The notes under the pieces: model-generated
Told to the model about the DNA's origin: nothing
The model's database searches: none
Seen by the model: only the letters and a program-made list of their open reading frames with translations
Part shown: one piece after another, positions 55,481-64,000 of the stretch
Numbering within the stretch: position 1 is the first letter of the stretch
Layout of the letters: every line of letters starts with the position of its first letter
Translations under genes and position numbers: made by a program
Assembly (NCBI RefSeq): GCF_014287355.1
Contig: NZ_JACOPE010000001.1
Coordinates: 2,046,001 to 2,110,000, forward strand
Origin: Ruminococcus hominis
GTDB taxonomy: Bacteria > Bacillota > Clostridia > Lachnospirales > Lachnospiraceae
DNA: 64,000 nucleotides
Direction: 5' to 3'

Positions 55481-56547
55481 ATGATTGTTCCGCCTCCAAG
55501 TACATATTCTCCATCATACAATACAACTGCCTGTCCCGGGGTCACTGCTCTTTGCGGTTCTTCAAATGTACAGGTAATCTCATCTTCACCTGTTTTTTCT
55601 ACCGTACACCAAGCACCTTTATGATTATATCTGATTTTTGCAAAAACTCTTTTTGGTTCCGGCAAATCTTCAACCGACATAAAATTCACCCTGTTTGCCT
55701 TTAATGTGGTTGTCATTGAATCTTCATTTGTTCCAATCACAACTTCATTTGTCTCCGGACGAATTTCCAATACAAAAGCCGGGTATCCCAATGACAGACC
55801 AAGACCTTTTCGTTGCCCCACTGTATAATGAATGATTCCTTTATGTTTTCCTAAAACCTTCCCATCTAATGTTACAAAATTACCTTCCGGAATTTTTACA
55901 CCTGCATTTTCTTCTATATAAGCAGCATAGTCTCCATCCGGCACAAAACATATATCCTGACTGTCTGGCTTATTTGCAACCAATAATCCTATCTTCTCTG
56001 CTATCTTGCGAATCTCATCTTTTGAATACTGTCCGACTGGCATCAACGTTCTTTTCAGTTGTTCTTGTGTCAAATTGTACAGTGCATAAGTCTGATCCTT
56101 TGCCAGTGTAGCAGAACGCCGAATCGCATATCTGCCATTCTCAAGCTGATCAATTCTCGCATAATGTCCTGTCGCAATATAATCTGCTCCAATTGAAAGA
56201 CTTCTTGTCAGCAAGGACTCCCATTTTACATATCGATTGCATGCAATACACGGATTTGGAGTTCTTCCATGAAGATATTCATCCACAAAATAATCTATCA
56301 CATTTTCTTTGAATTCCTGTTTGAAATTCATTACATAATATGGAATTTCCAAATTTGCTGCTACGCGGCGTGCATCTTCTACTGCACTCAACCCGCAGCA
56401 TCCACCATTTTCTTCTTGTACAGCCTGTTCTTCATCCTGCCAGATCTGCATTGTCACTCCTACTACATCATATCCTTGTTCTTTCAACAGATATGCTGCA
56501 ACAGAAGAATCCACACCTCCGGACATTCCTACTACTACTGTGCTCAT
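55477..56547 (-). CDS. mnmA: tRNA-specific 2-thiouridylase MnmA
   Basis: Makes 2-thiouridine at position 34 of tRNA-Glu, -Gln and -Lys. The 356-aa protein has the PP-loop [15 protein letters not shown] (residues 8-22), the catalytic Cys in [14 protein letters not shown] and the second Cys in [13 protein letters not shown], then [14 protein letters not shown] [14 protein letters not shown]. The sulfur source is the NifS-type desulfurase encoded two genes upstream. It overlaps the nifU stop by 1 nt (TAATG). Confidence 0.97.
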   Translation of the reverse strand: MSTVVVGMSGGVDSSVAAYLLKEQGYDVVGVTMQIWQDEEQAVQEENGGCCGLSAVEDARRVAANLEIPYYVMNFKQEFKENVIDYFVDEYLHGRTPNPCIACNRYVKWESLLTRSLSIGADYIATGHYARIDQLENGRYAIRRSATLAKDQTYALYNLTQEQLKRTLMPVGQYSKDEIRKIAEKIGLLVANKPDSQDICFVPDGDYAAYIEENAGVKIPEGNFVTLDGKVLGKHKGIIHYTVGQRKGLGLSLGYPAFVLEIRPETNEVVIGTNEDSMTTTLKANRVNFMSVEDLPEPKRVFAKIRYNHKGAWCTVEKTGEDEITCTFEEPQRAVTPGQAVVLYDGEYVLGGGTII

Positions 56548-56990
56548 TAATATTCCTCTTCTTCCTCTTCTTCACCTTCATGGATATCTGATTTTGGTTT
56601 TTCAAGTCCTTCAATCTTAATACCATTTTTTTCTGCATAATCCCAAAGTGCTGCATGGATGGCTTCTTCGGCAAGCAGTGAGCAATGTACTTTTACCGGT
56701 GGAAGTCCATCAAGAGCCTCCATAACTGCTTTGTTTGTAATCTGCATTGCCTCCTGGATATTTTTACCTTTTACAAGTTCTGTTGCCATACTGCTTGTTG
56801 CAACTGCTGCACCGCATCCAAATGTTTTAAACTTTACATCACGGATGATCTGATTTTCATCAATATCAAGATAAATTCTCATGATATCTCCACATTTCGC
56901 ATTACCTACTGTACCTACTCCACTTGCGTTTTCGATTTCTCCTACATTTCTTGGATGTTGAAAATGATCCATAACTTTTTCTGAATACAT
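56547..56990 (-). CDS. nifU: NifU/IscU-type Fe-S cluster scaffold
   Basis: Scaffold that assembles Fe-S clusters from sulfur given by NifS. The 147-aa protein has the three cluster cysteines in [19 protein letters not shown] and [10 protein letters not shown], with the conserved Asp in the first. The C-terminal 15 or so residues are a run of glutamates ([11 protein letters not shown]), which is not part of the fold. It has one domain only. AGGAGGAAAT precedes the ATG and nifS lies just upstream. Confidence 0.94.
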   Translation of the reverse strand: MYSEKVMDHFQHPRNVGEIENASGVGTVGNAKCGDIMRIYLDIDENQIIRDVKFKTFGCGAAVATSSMATELVKGKNIQEAMQITNKAVMEALDGLPPVKVHCSLLAEEAIHAALWDYAEKNGIKIEGLEKPKSDIHEGEEEEEEEY

Positions 56991-57025
56991 ATTATATTTC
57001 CTCCTGGTTTTCTTTCGCTTATCTT

Positions 57026-58210
57026 TTATTTATTTTGTTTTTTCACAAAATCCTCATATAATGGAGACATCTTTCTTAAATTCTCCACAATTGCTTTTAA
57101 GTTGTCTACTACATAATTCAAATCTTCTTTTGACACTTCTTCACTCAATGTCATTCTCAAAGAACCATGTGCGATTTCATGTGGAAGTCCGATTGCCAAA
57201 AGTACATGGGATGGATCTAATGAACCTGATGTACATGCTGAACCACTTGAAGCACAAATACCTTTCATATCAAGCATAATCAAAAGGGATTCTCCTTCTA
57301 CAAAGCGGAAACTGAAATTCACATTATTTGGTAAACGTTTTTTTCTATCTCCGTTAAGGCGGCAATACGGAATTTCATTTTCAATTCTTTCGATCAGATA
57401 ATCTCTCAATTCTATTTCTTTTGCAGTACGTTCTTTCATTGTGCTGATTGCACGCTCTGTTGCTTTTCCTATTCCGACGATTCCAGGAACATTCTCTGTA
57501 CCCGCACGACGTTTTCTTTCCTGTGCACCGCCATGAACAAACGAACGTATTTTAACACCTGTTCTAATATATAAGAAACCGATTCCCTTTGGTCCATTCA
57601 ACTTATGTCCACTTGCACTAAGCATATCAATATGACATTCATCTACATTAATTGGAACCTGTCCAAATGCCTGAACCGCATCTGTATGGAAGAGAATTCC
57701 ATGTTCATGTGCAATCTCACCAATCTCTTTGATTGGCTGAATTGTGCCAATCTCATTATTTGCAAACATAACTGAAATTAAAATTGTATCCGGACGGATT
57801 GCAGCTTTGAGTTCCTCCAAATCCACGACACCATTCTCATCTACATTAAGGTAGGTCACTTCATAGCCACGCTTCTCAAGATATTCACATGTATGCAGAA
57901 TCGCATGGTGTTCGATTTTACTTGTGATAATATGTTTTCCTTTTTTCTCGTAAGCTTCCGCTGTTGCTTTCAGTGCCCAGTTGTCGGATTCCGAACCACC
58001 TGCTGTGAAATAAATTTCATTTGTTTTTGCACCCAATGCATTTGCAATTGTTTCTCTTTGCTTTGTAATCACTTCTTTGTTCGCAGCAGCAAATCCATAA
58101 ATACTAGATGGATTTCCATAATGTTCTGTAAAATATGGAAGCATTGCTTCTACAACTTCCGGTGCAGTTTTTGTTGTTGCTGCATTATCTAAATAAATTA
58201 ATCTGCTCAT
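57026..58210 (-). CDS. nifS: Cysteine desulfurase, NifS/IscS family
   Basis: PLP enzyme that takes sulfur from cysteine for Fe-S clusters and tRNA thiolation. The 394-aa protein has IYLDNAATTKTAPEV at the start, HHAILHTCEYL, FHTDAVQAFGQ, the PLP lysine in LSASGHKLNGPKGIGFLY and the persulfide Cys in CASSGSACTSGSLDPSH. The short loop around that Cys is of the NifS/IscS (group I) type. It lies between the Rrf2 regulator and the scaffold. Confidence 0.96.
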   Translation of the reverse strand: MSRLIYLDNAATTKTAPEVVEAMLPYFTEHYGNPSSIYGFAAANKEVITKQRETIANALGAKTNEIYFTAGGSESDNWALKATAEAYEKKGKHIITSKIEHHAILHTCEYLEKRGYEVTYLNVDENGVVDLEELKAAIRPDTILISVMFANNEIGTIQPIKEIGEIAHEHGILFHTDAVQAFGQVPINVDECHIDMLSASGHKLNGPKGIGFLYIRTGVKIRSFVHGGAQERKRRAGTENVPGIVGIGKATERAISTMKERTAKEIELRDYLIERIENEIPYCRLNGDRKKRLPNNVNFSFRFVEGESLLIMLDMKGICASSGSACTSGSLDPSHVLLAIGLPHEIAHGSLRMTLSEEVSKEDLNYVVDNLKAIVENLRKMSPLYEDFVKKQNK

Positions 58211-58254
58211 TGTATTTCCTCCGCCAGTTCTATTATCTTGTCTTATTTTTTATC

Positions 58255-58716
58255 TTAATTCTTACATTTCCCAGACTGTGTCATACCTGCATCACAGCAT
58301 TTCTGTTTACTTTCTTCTACAAGTTGATCTAACATAATACTGTCTACCGTCTGATTGATACTGTCATTAATCTTTTGCCATACATATTTGGTAACGCAAT
58401 TTTCCGAGGCTGAACAGCCTTCTTCAGCACTGAGCCCTGAACATTCTACCGGATCTAAACTTCCCTCCAATGCTCTTAATACATCTCCTACTGAAATCTC
58501 ATGCATATCTTTTCCTAATATATACCCGCCTCCGGCGCCTCGTATACTTTTTACGATTTCTGCTTTCTTAAGCTTTGCCATAAGCTGTTCTAAATAACGT
58601 TCTGAGATTCCCTGTCTGTTGGAAATGCTTGTTATAGAAACAGGCTCCTCCTCACTATATTGTGCCAGATCGATCAGCGCACGCAGTCCATATCTTCCTT
58701 TTGTAGATAATTTCAA
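58255..58716 (-). CDS. Rrf2 family transcriptional regulator (IscR/CymR type)
   Basis: A 153-aa winged-helix regulator, KLSTKGRYGLRALIDLAQYS with the recognition helix SISNRQGISERYLEQLMAKLKKAEIVKSIRGAGGGY. Three cysteines (CSGLSAEEGCSASENC, spacing C-x8-C-x5-C) could bind an Fe-S cluster as in IscR; two adjacent Cys near the C terminus (KQKCCDAG) are unusual. The likely start is a TTG at 58716 with AAGGTG 5-6 nt upstream, giving the usual M-KLSTKGRYG; the longer ORF from 58743 is less typical. It heads the operon with nifS-nifU-mnmA. Confidence 0.88.
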   Translation of the reverse strand: MKLSTKGRYGLRALIDLAQYSEEEPVSITSISNRQGISERYLEQLMAKLKKAEIVKSIRGAGGGYILGKDMHEISVGDVLRALEGSLDPVECSGLSAEEGCSASENCVTKYVWQKINDSINQTVDSIMLDQLVEESKQKCCDAGMTQSGKCKN

Positions 58717-58747
58717 TTTATCACCTTCTGACTTTTTATGCATCTAT

Positions 58748-58838
58748 TTCCTAGTGTTTTATTTCCTACTGTTTTAATTCCTATTATTCTGCTAGGATTT
58801 TACATTGGTAGAATATCATTTTTCTATTGTTCTGTCAA
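58748..58838 (-). promoter_or_regulatory. Promoter and three tandem 15-bp repeats before the rrf2 operon
   Basis: Minus-strand TTGACA (58833-58838) and TATTCT (58810-58815) are 17 bp apart. Downstream of the predicted start, TTCCTA (plus strand) recurs at exactly 15-bp spacing (58748, 58763, 58778) within longer similar units TTTCCTA(G/C)TGTTTTA. An inverted GCTAGGA lies at 58791. The array is a good candidate for Rrf2 self-binding. Confidence 0.68.
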
Positions 58839-58872
58839 GGAAGGGAATTGAATATTTTATAGAAATAGCATT

Positions 58873-58901
58873 TTGAAATCACAGTTTTTTCTTTTTATAA
58901 T
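58873..58901 (+). promoter_or_regulatory. Promoter of the flippase-like gene
   Basis: TTGAAA (58873-58878) and TATAAT (58896-58901) are 17 bp apart. AATCACA (58877-58883) and TGTGATT (58902-58908) form an inverted repeat bracketing the promoter. Confidence 0.68.
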
Positions 58902-58922
58902 TGTGATTATATAAGGTTTTCT

Positions 58923-60248
58923 ATGTCTAAAAAGCAATCAATTATTCTCGGAACAGTTATTTTAACATTAACTGGTTTTCTAAGCCGGTTTATAGGATTT
59001 TTTTATCGTATTTTTTTGAGTCGTGTTTTTGGTGAAGAAGGCATCGGTCTTTATCAGCTTATTTTCCCTGTATATGCACTTTGCATCTCATTTTCCATTT
59101 CTGGTATAGAAACCGCTCTTTCTCGTACCGTTGCCCGCAAACAGGCTCTTGGCAAACCCGATGAAGCCAAAGAAGTTTTATTATCAGGATTAACTTTCGC
59201 TTTCTTTCTTTCCCTTTTTTGTACTTTCTTTATTCAAAAAAACGCATTCTTTATCGCCGATAGGCTTTTACATGATTCCCGCTGTAAAAACATGCTAATC
59301 ATCTTGTCCTATGCTTTCCCTTTCTGTGCTATTCACAGTTGTATCTGTGGATATTATTATGGTCTTAAGGAAACTAAGATTCCTGCTATTTCGCAGCTTA
59401 TAGAACAAAGTACTCGTATTTTATCCGTTTACATTTTTTTCTTCCTTCTAATCCGAAAAGGACATACCGTATCTATTTCCATAGCCGTCAGTGGTCTTGT
59501 TATAGGTGAATTATTTTCAACCGCATATGCCGCACAAATTTTTAATTATTTTTCTTGTACTTTGACTACAATAACTAATCTATGCAAAAATTTTCCCCGT
59601 CACTTACGCGAGTTATTATCTTTGTCCATTCCACTCACTGCCAATCGCGTATTAATTAATCTCTTACAGAGTATAGAAGCAATTTCCATCCCTGTGCAAT
59701 TAAGACGTTTTCAGTATTCCGCTTCGGAGTCTCTTCGGATTTACGGTGTATTAAACGGAATGGCTTTGCCATGCATTCTTTTCCCTACGGCTGTCACTAG
59801 TTCATTGTCTATTATGTTGATGCCCGCTGTTGCTGAGATTCAGGCAGCTCAAGATCCTTCTTCTTTACTACGAATTATAAAAAAAGTAAGCAGATTTTGT
59901 TTTTCTCTTGGTTTATTCTCCTGTTTATGCTTTCTGCTTTTTGGTCATTTACTCGGAAATATTCTTTTTCATAGTGATTCAGCCGGAAATTTTATTGTAA
60001 CGCTTTCCTGGATTTGCCCTTTCTTGTATGTAAATTCTTCTTTTTTAAGTATTATAAATGGTCTGGGTAAAACAGGATGGACATTTCTAATTAATACATT
60101 CGGCTTGTCTGTAAGAATTCTCAGTGTTTTTTATATCATCCCGCTCTTTGGAATACAAGGTTATTTATGGGGACTGCTCAGCAGTCAATTACTTGTCAGT
60201 CTTCTTTGCATTCTTCTTATCTATCACTGGTTTTCTATAAACCAATAA
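58923..60248 (+). CDS. Polysaccharide/lipid flippase of the MVF/SpoVB family
   Basis: A 441-aa MOP-superfamily membrane protein with about 12-14 hydrophobic segments. It begins SKKQSIILGTVILTLTGFLSRFIGFFYRIFLSRVFGEEGIGLYQLIFPVYAL, as in SpoVB and related lipid-linked flippases. The ELLSLSIPLTANRVLINLLQSIEAISIPVQLRRF stretch opens the second half. SpoVB moves lipid-linked peptidoglycan precursors during spore cortex formation; this gene may do that or export another glycolipid. It is a single plus-strand gene, convergent with spoIIM, with AAGG 7 nt before the ATG. Confidence 0.84.
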   Translation: MSKKQSIILGTVILTLTGFLSRFIGFFYRIFLSRVFGEEGIGLYQLIFPVYALCISFSISGIETALSRTVARKQALGKPDEAKEVLLSGLTFAFFLSLFCTFFIQKNAFFIADRLLHDSRCKNMLIILSYAFPFCAIHSCICGYYYGLKETKIPAISQLIEQSTRILSVYIFFFLLIRKGHTVSISIAVSGLVIGELFSTAYAAQIFNYFSCTLTTITNLCKNFPRHLRELLSLSIPLTANRVLINLLQSIEAISIPVQLRRFQYSASESLRIYGVLNGMALPCILFPTAVTSSLSIMLMPAVAEIQAAQDPSSLLRIIKKVSRFCFSLGLFSCLCFLLFGHLLGNILFHSDSAGNFIVTLSWICPFLYVNSSFLSIINGLGKTGWTFLINTFGLSVRILSVFYIIPLFGIQGYLWGLLSSQLLVSLLCILLIYHWFSINQ

Positions 60249-60252
60249 AAAA

Positions 60253-60294
60253 TATGGTAGTTTCATGCATTTTAATTTACATGAAGCTACCATA
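60253..60294 (+). terminator. Bidirectional terminator between the flippase gene and spoIIM
   Basis: TATGGTAGTTTCATG (60253-60267) and CATGAAGCTACCATA (60280-60294) form a 15-bp stem (one G-U) with a 12-nt loop, with T-run CTTTTTAG on the right and A-run on the left. Confidence 0.83.
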
Positions 60295-60298
60295 CTTT

Positions 60299-60838
60299 TT
60301 AGTACTGCCTTAAAATACTTCTTATTATTACCGGTGTCAGATATGCCTCTATCATCATCCCTATCATCAACATGCCAAAGACAAAAACTGTTTTCTGTCG
60401 GCTCCACTGTCCGCTCGGATATTGCATACAGTATATCAATAAAACTAAATATGCCGGCACATAACATATCGTTTGAGGAATTACGGATACAATACAAAGT
60501 AAAACTCCTTTCATTCCCGTTTTTATAACTGCAACTGTCAGTAATATTCCAATCGAAAACGCACTGCCACTGACCACAATCGGCATTAACAGCTTCTTTA
60601 TTTTTGTAAATGCCAATGCCATTAATAACGCAAACGGAATTAGACGGATTTGGACAATATAGAGGAAATAAATGTTTCCAAATGAGTTTATTTCTGTATA
60701 CTTCTTTAAAATTTCAATATCAAAAAGATTCGTATCTACTATTGTCTGTTTCAAAAAGCAATTGGCATATAAAATACCAATTAAAAAGCCCGGCATAAAA
60801 AAAGCTAAAAGTTGCTTTTTCACCTGAAGTGATCTCAC
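60299..60838 (-). CDS. spoIIM: SpoIIM-like stage II sporulation protein M
   Basis: A 179-aa membrane protein with about five hydrophobic segments. The family mark PGFLIGILYANCF lies near residue 16 and PQTICYVPAYLVLLIYC near 125. SpoIIM recruits the SpoIID/SpoIIP peptidoglycan-degrading complex to the engulfing septum. Start is GTG with AGGAGG 7-8 nt upstream. It lies just downstream of the Nudix gene. Similarity is moderate, so function in engulfment is inferred. Confidence 0.8.
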   Translation of the reverse strand: MRSLQVKKQLLAFFMPGFLIGILYANCFLKQTIVDTNLFDIEILKKYTEINSFGNIYFLYIVQIRLIPFALLMALAFTKIKKLLMPIVVSGSAFSIGILLTVAVIKTGMKGVLLCIVSVIPQTICYVPAYLVLLIYCMQYPSGQWSRQKTVFVFGMLMIGMMIEAYLTPVIIRSILRQY

Positions 60839-60908
60839 AGATATTCCTCCTGTTTTTCATAATTGATACTCCATTATATGCCGGGCATTTTAACTACATA
60901 CTTTATTC

Positions 60909-61448
60909 TTATTGATGAAATTTTACTGCATACGCCATCAAAGCAGATACTGTTTTTGAATCTTCGATTTCTCCTGAAAAGATTTTTTCTTTCAATTCAT
61001 CCAATGTATACTCTTTCAAATCGATAAATTCATCTTCATCCAGATGTTGATGTGATGGAATCAAATCTCTTGCTACAAATACTTCTATTTTTTCATTACA
61101 AAATGCTACTGTTGTTCTAAGAGTGATAAGCCATTCTAAATTGTTACTCTTATATCCCGTCTCTTCTTCCAGTTCTCTTGACGCACATTCGATTCCCGGT
61201 TCATCTACTGTATCCAATGCACCTGCAGGTATTTCCAATGTGTATCGATCTAAAGCATTACGATATTGTCTTACCATCAGAATTTTCCCTTCTTTCGTAA
61301 CAGGAACGACCGCTGCAGCTCCTTTGTGGTTAATAAAATCCCAGGTTGCTGTATGATTCTCATCAATCTCCATCGTATCCTGATAAAAATCAATAATCGC
61401 GCCTTTAAATTTTAATTCTCTTTTTAATCTTTTAAAATGTTCACTCAT
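60909..61448 (-). CDS. Nudix hydrolase, ADP-ribose pyrophosphatase type
   Basis: A 179-aa Nudix enzyme predicted to hydrolyse ADP-ribose. The N-terminal strand pair (FKGAIIDFYQDTMEI, WDFINHKGAAAVVPV) and ILMVRQYRNALDRYTLEIPAG lead to the Nudix box GALDTVDEPGIECASRELEEETG. One residue is inserted between the first Gly and Glu (G-x6-E-x7-REL), as compared with the standard G-x5-E. The frame extends 17 codons upstream, but AAGGAG is placed for the ATG at 61448. Confidence 0.9.
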   Translation of the reverse strand: MSEHFKRLKRELKFKGAIIDFYQDTMEIDENHTATWDFINHKGAAAVVPVTKEGKILMVRQYRNALDRYTLEIPAGALDTVDEPGIECASRELEEETGYKSNNLEWLITLRTTVAFCNEKIEVFVARDLIPSHQHLDEDEFIDLKEYTLDELKEKIFSGEIEDSKTVSALMAYAVKFHQ

Positions 61449-61503
61449 TTTATCTCCTTTTCTTGTACCGGGCAAATATTCTACATACCGGATATACAAA
61501 GAA

Positions 61504-61525
61504 ACCCTTGTCTTACGACAAGGGT
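61504..61525 (-). terminator. Hairpin after rny
   Basis: ACCCTTGTC (61504-61512) and GACAAGGGT (61517-61525) form a 9-bp stem with a TTAC loop; TTTCTTTG follows on the minus strand. Probable terminator of rny. Confidence 0.68.
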
Positions 61526-61555
61526 CATACTTTTATAAAACAGTCCGATTATCTG

Positions 61556-63106
61556 TTATTTTGCATAATCTGTAACACGTGATTCACGAATTACATTTAC
61601 TTTAATCTGACCCGGATATTCTAATTCAAATTCAATCTGTTTTGCAATATCTCTAGCCATAAGTACCATATCATCATCGGTTACCTGTTCTGGAACTACC
61701 ATTACTCGAATCTCTCTACCTGCCTGAATAGCAAAAGATTTATCAACCCCTTTAAACTGGTTTGTAATCTCTTCTAATTGTTTTAATCTGTTTGTATATG
61801 TTTCAATTGTCTCTCTTCTTGCTCCCGGTCTCGCTGCAGAAATTGTGTCTGCTGCCTGAACCACACATGCAATCAAAGTTTGTGGTTCTGTATCTCCATG
61901 ATGAGACTCTACTGTATTGATAACAGTTGCGGATTCTTTGTATTTTCTACAAAGATCAGCACCGATCTGAATATGAGATCCTTCTACATCATGATCAATT
62001 GATTTACCGATATCATGTAATAGACCTGCACGTTTTGCCATACGAACATCCAGGCCAATCTCCCCGGCTAATAAACCTGAAAGCTGTGCTACTTCTACAG
62101 AATGTTTTAATGCATTCTGTCCGTAACTTGTTCTGAACTTCATACGTCCAAGTAAGCGAATCAATTCCGGATGGATACCTGTTACACCAACTTCCAGTGC
62201 TGCAGCCTCTCCTTCTTCTCGGATCATTGTTTCTACTTCTCTTTGTGCTTTTTCCACCATCTCCTCAATTCTTGCCGGATGGATACGTCCATCTACGATC
62301 AATCTTTCCAGAGCAATTCTTGCAATTTCACGACGAATTGGATCAAATCCGGACAATACAACCGCTTCCGGTGTATCATCAATAATCAGTTCAACACCTG
62401 TCAACGTCTCAAGGGTACGGATATTACGTCCCTCACGTCCGATAATTCTTCCTTTCATTTCATCGCTTGGAAGCTGTACAACAGAAATTGTTGTCTCAGC
62501 TACATGATCTGCTGCACAACGCTGAATGGCACTGACAACATATTCTTTTGCTTTCTTGTCAGCATCCGCTTTTGCCTGTGTCTCCAGGTCTTTGATCATC
62601 TTAGCTGTATCATGCTTCACATCATCTTCCACAGTTTTTAACAGATATTCTTTTGCTTGTTCGGAGGTAAGTCCTGAGATTCGTTCCAGTTCCTGTACTC
62701 TTTTTTGATTCAGCTCTTCCACTTTCAGTTCTTTCTGTCTGAGCTGTTCTTCCTTCGCTGTAAACCTTGCTTCGCGCTGTCCGATTGCCTCTGTTCTTTT
62801 GTCAACTGACGCTTCTTTTGCAAGCACACGTTTTTCATAAGACTGCAATTCGGCTCTTCTTTCCTTTGTCTCTTTCTCAAGTTCATTCTTTGTCTTTATA
62901 GACTCTTCCTTCACTTCCAAAAGAGCTTCTTTTTTCGTTGTTTCAGCAGTTTTAACGGCATCATCGATTATCTCTCTTGCCTTTGATTCTGCATTTCCAA
63001 TTTTAGAATCTGCATCCTTCTTTAAATTGGAAATCGTAACAAAGTGAGTAACAATCCCAACTATCAACGCGAGGGCTATAGCAATAATTATACTTATTAA
63101 TTGCAC
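61556..63106 (-). CDS. rny: Ribonuclease Y
   Basis: Membrane-anchored endonuclease that starts mRNA decay in Firmicutes. The 516-aa protein has an N-terminal membrane helix (residues 1-22), a long coiled coil (about 25-185), the KH domain ([31 protein letters not shown]) and the HD domain ([38 protein letters not shown]) with the catalytic His-Asp pair. Length and domain order are normal. The ATG has AAGGAGGTG 5-6 nt upstream. Confidence 0.97.
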   Translation of the reverse strand: MQLISIIIAIALALIVGIVTHFVTISNLKKDADSKIGNAESKAREIIDDAVKTAETTKKEALLEVKEESIKTKNELEKETKERRAELQSYEKRVLAKEASVDKRTEAIGQREARFTAKEEQLRQKELKVEELNQKRVQELERISGLTSEQAKEYLLKTVEDDVKHDTAKMIKDLETQAKADADKKAKEYVVSAIQRCAADHVAETTISVVQLPSDEMKGRIIGREGRNIRTLETLTGVELIIDDTPEAVVLSGFDPIRREIARIALERLIVDGRIHPARIEEMVEKAQREVETMIREEGEAAALEVGVTGIHPELIRLLGRMKFRTSYGQNALKHSVEVAQLSGLLAGEIGLDVRMAKRAGLLHDIGKSIDHDVEGSHIQIGADLCRKYKESATVINTVESHHGDTEPQTLIACVVQAADTISAARPGARRETIETYTNRLKQLEEITNQFKGVDKSFAIQAGREIRVMVVPEQVTDDDMVLMARDIAKQIEFELEYPGQIKVNVIRESRVTDYAK

Positions 63107-63190
63107 AGGAGCACCTCCTTATTAAATTTTCATTGTACATTTTTTCTCATAAATACAACATATAAATTTTATACTGTTTTCACAATTCTG

Positions 63191-63805
63191 TCAAGCATTG
63201 TCCTTATAGTTTTGTATCACTTGACGGATATCATCATATTGAAATCCTTTTCGTGCAAGATAACCATATAATTTGTGTAATTCTTGCTCGGAAGCATGCA
63301 AAATATCCACATTTCTTTTTCGGATCAGGCGCGAAATTGCCTCTTGCTCTGTGTTTTTTTCATAACATTGTTCAAACACCAGGTCAATTTGTTCTGATGA
63401 CACTCCTTTTCCAAGTAACAATGCATAAATCTCTTTTCTGCTTTTTGTTTCTCGTTTGCTTTGTATAAAATTTTCAATATATGCTTCATCATTGATATAA
63501 CCAAATGATTTTACATATGCGATTGCTTGTGATATCACATCTTCCGGATACATATTTCTTTTTAGTTTATCCCTCAATTGTGATTCTGTCCTTGCCATAT
63601 CTGTCAGCAAATGCATCGCCCGCAATTTTGCCCTTTTTAACACGACATTCTTCTTAATCTGTTCATACAATTCTTCACTGAGTTCTCCATTCACTTCAAT
63701 TCCAAATCGTGATATTTCTTTCTTATACAAAACGAAGGCGAACTGGCCATCCAGTTCCACCTTCCACTTTGTCTTTGTCAGTGCTTCTACTTTTGTTACC
63801 TGCAT
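63191..63805 (-). CDS. recX: Regulatory protein RecX
   Basis: Inhibitor or modulator of RecA filaments. The 204-aa protein begins with a short leader (MQVTKVEALTKTKWKVELDGQFAFVLYKKEISRFGIE) typical of Firmicute RecX, then three helical repeats: RAMHLLTDMARTESQLRDKLKRN, YPEDVISQAIAYVKSFGYINDEAYIENFIQSKRE and SSEQIDLVFEQCYEK. It starts 1 nt after the recA stop, so the two are co-transcribed. Confidence 0.94.
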   Translation of the reverse strand: MQVTKVEALTKTKWKVELDGQFAFVLYKKEISRFGIEVNGELSEELYEQIKKNVVLKRAKLRAMHLLTDMARTESQLRDKLKRNMYPEDVISQAIAYVKSFGYINDEAYIENFIQSKRETKSRKEIYALLLGKGVSSEQIDLVFEQCYEKNTEQEAISRLIRKRNVDILHASEQELHKLYGYLARKGFQYDDIRQVIQNYKDNA

Positions 63806-63806
63806 C

Positions 63807-64000
63807 TTATTTTTCTTCCGGACTTTCCACTTTTTCTACATCAGCAGGAGCTTTTTTTAACTTCAGATCCTCTGAAGCATCTTCTGCATATTCTGCCCCA
63901 AGATGATAGTGTGTTCTTACCTTTTTCTCGATTTCATCCATAATCTCTGGGTTTGCTTCCAGGAAAGATTTTGCGTTTTCACGTCCCTGTCCGATTTTCT
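63807..64000 (-). CDS. recA: Recombinase RecA, C-terminal end (partial)
   Basis: The last 64 codons only. KIGQGRENAKSFLEANPEIMDEIEKKVRTHYHLG is the RecA C-terminal domain, followed by an acidic/lysine tail (AEYAEDASEDLKLKKAPADVEKVESPEEK). The catalytic core lies beyond the window edge. It precedes recX on the same strand. Confidence 0.93.
   Translation of the reverse strand, partial: KIGQGRENAKSFLEANPEIMDEIEKKVRTHYHLGAEYAEDASEDLKLKKAPADVEKVESPEEK

Noticed and set aside
1..64000. CRISPR arrays, prophage, integrons or complete insertion sequences
   Set aside because: No regularly spaced repeats, transposase, integrase or phage structural genes were seen. The folded segment at 45 kb is the only possible mobile-element remnant.

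Overview
The window is a gene-dense, low-GC chromosomal segment from a spore-forming Firmicute, most likely a gut Lachnospiraceae (Clostridium cluster XIVa; Blautia/Mediterraneibacter/Dorea-like). The evidence is the presence of sporulation genes (spoIVA, spoIIM, a SpoVB-like flippase), Firmicute gene orders (der-plsY-gpsA-spoIVA; yceD-rpmF-plsX-acpP-rnc-smc-ftsY; pta-ackA; gap-pgk-tpiA-gpmI) and a GH31 alpha-glucosidase very like the one I remember from Ruminococcus (Blautia) obeum. Genus is not fixed by the sequence. Almost all genes lie on the minus strand, probably the leading strand. The few plus-strand genes are mostly single units.

Layout: 1-2.2 kb pyrI end, DAHP synthase, RNase P RNA, rnhA. 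2.2-4.1 kb a MoCF-fold protein and an MTA/SAH-type deaminase. 4.2-10.1 kb spoIVA, gpsA, plsY, der and a DUF512 radical-SAM protein. 10.3-12.8 kb prs and ilvA, convergent. 12.9-20.4 kb the ftsY-smc-rnc-acpP-plsX-rpmF-yceD cluster (signal recognition, chromosome organisation, RNA processing, phospholipid and fatty acid synthesis). 20.6-24.4 kb acetate production (pta-ackA) and mgtE. 24.4-32.8 kb tmcAL, degV, the UPF0210/ACT pair, a YycJ-like MBL hydrolase, coaE and polA. 33.5-40.5 kb a complete trpEGDCFBA operon preceded by a tryptophan T-box leader with a clear UGG specifier. 40.5-49.7 kb is the most accessory part: GH31 with a divergent AraC regulator, an SPFH/ribbon-helix-helix gene pair, a densely folded non-coding stretch, tRNA-Leu, a flavin/Fe-S enoate reductase with a LysR regulator, a TSUP exporter and an unrecognised 58-aa ORF. 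49.7-54.6 kb lower glycolysis. 54.7-58.8 kb Fe-S/tRNA thiolation (rrf2-nifS-nifU-mnmA-hisJ). 58.9-64 kb a lipid-II-flippase-like protein, spoIIM, a Nudix hydrolase, RNase Y, recX and the 3' end of recA.

Most of the window is ordinary housekeeping. The least explained signals are in 43.6-45.2 kb: an SPFH membrane protein coupled to a small RHH protein, a 19-bp perfect palindrome over their promoter, and a ~180-nt downstream segment whose three copies of a 10-mer allow two mutually exclusive folds. Several other promoters carry perfect palindromes or tandem repeats that look like operators for unidentified regulators (ilvA, gap, rrf2, prs). All assignments come from reading the sequence and remembered family features; no database search was run.
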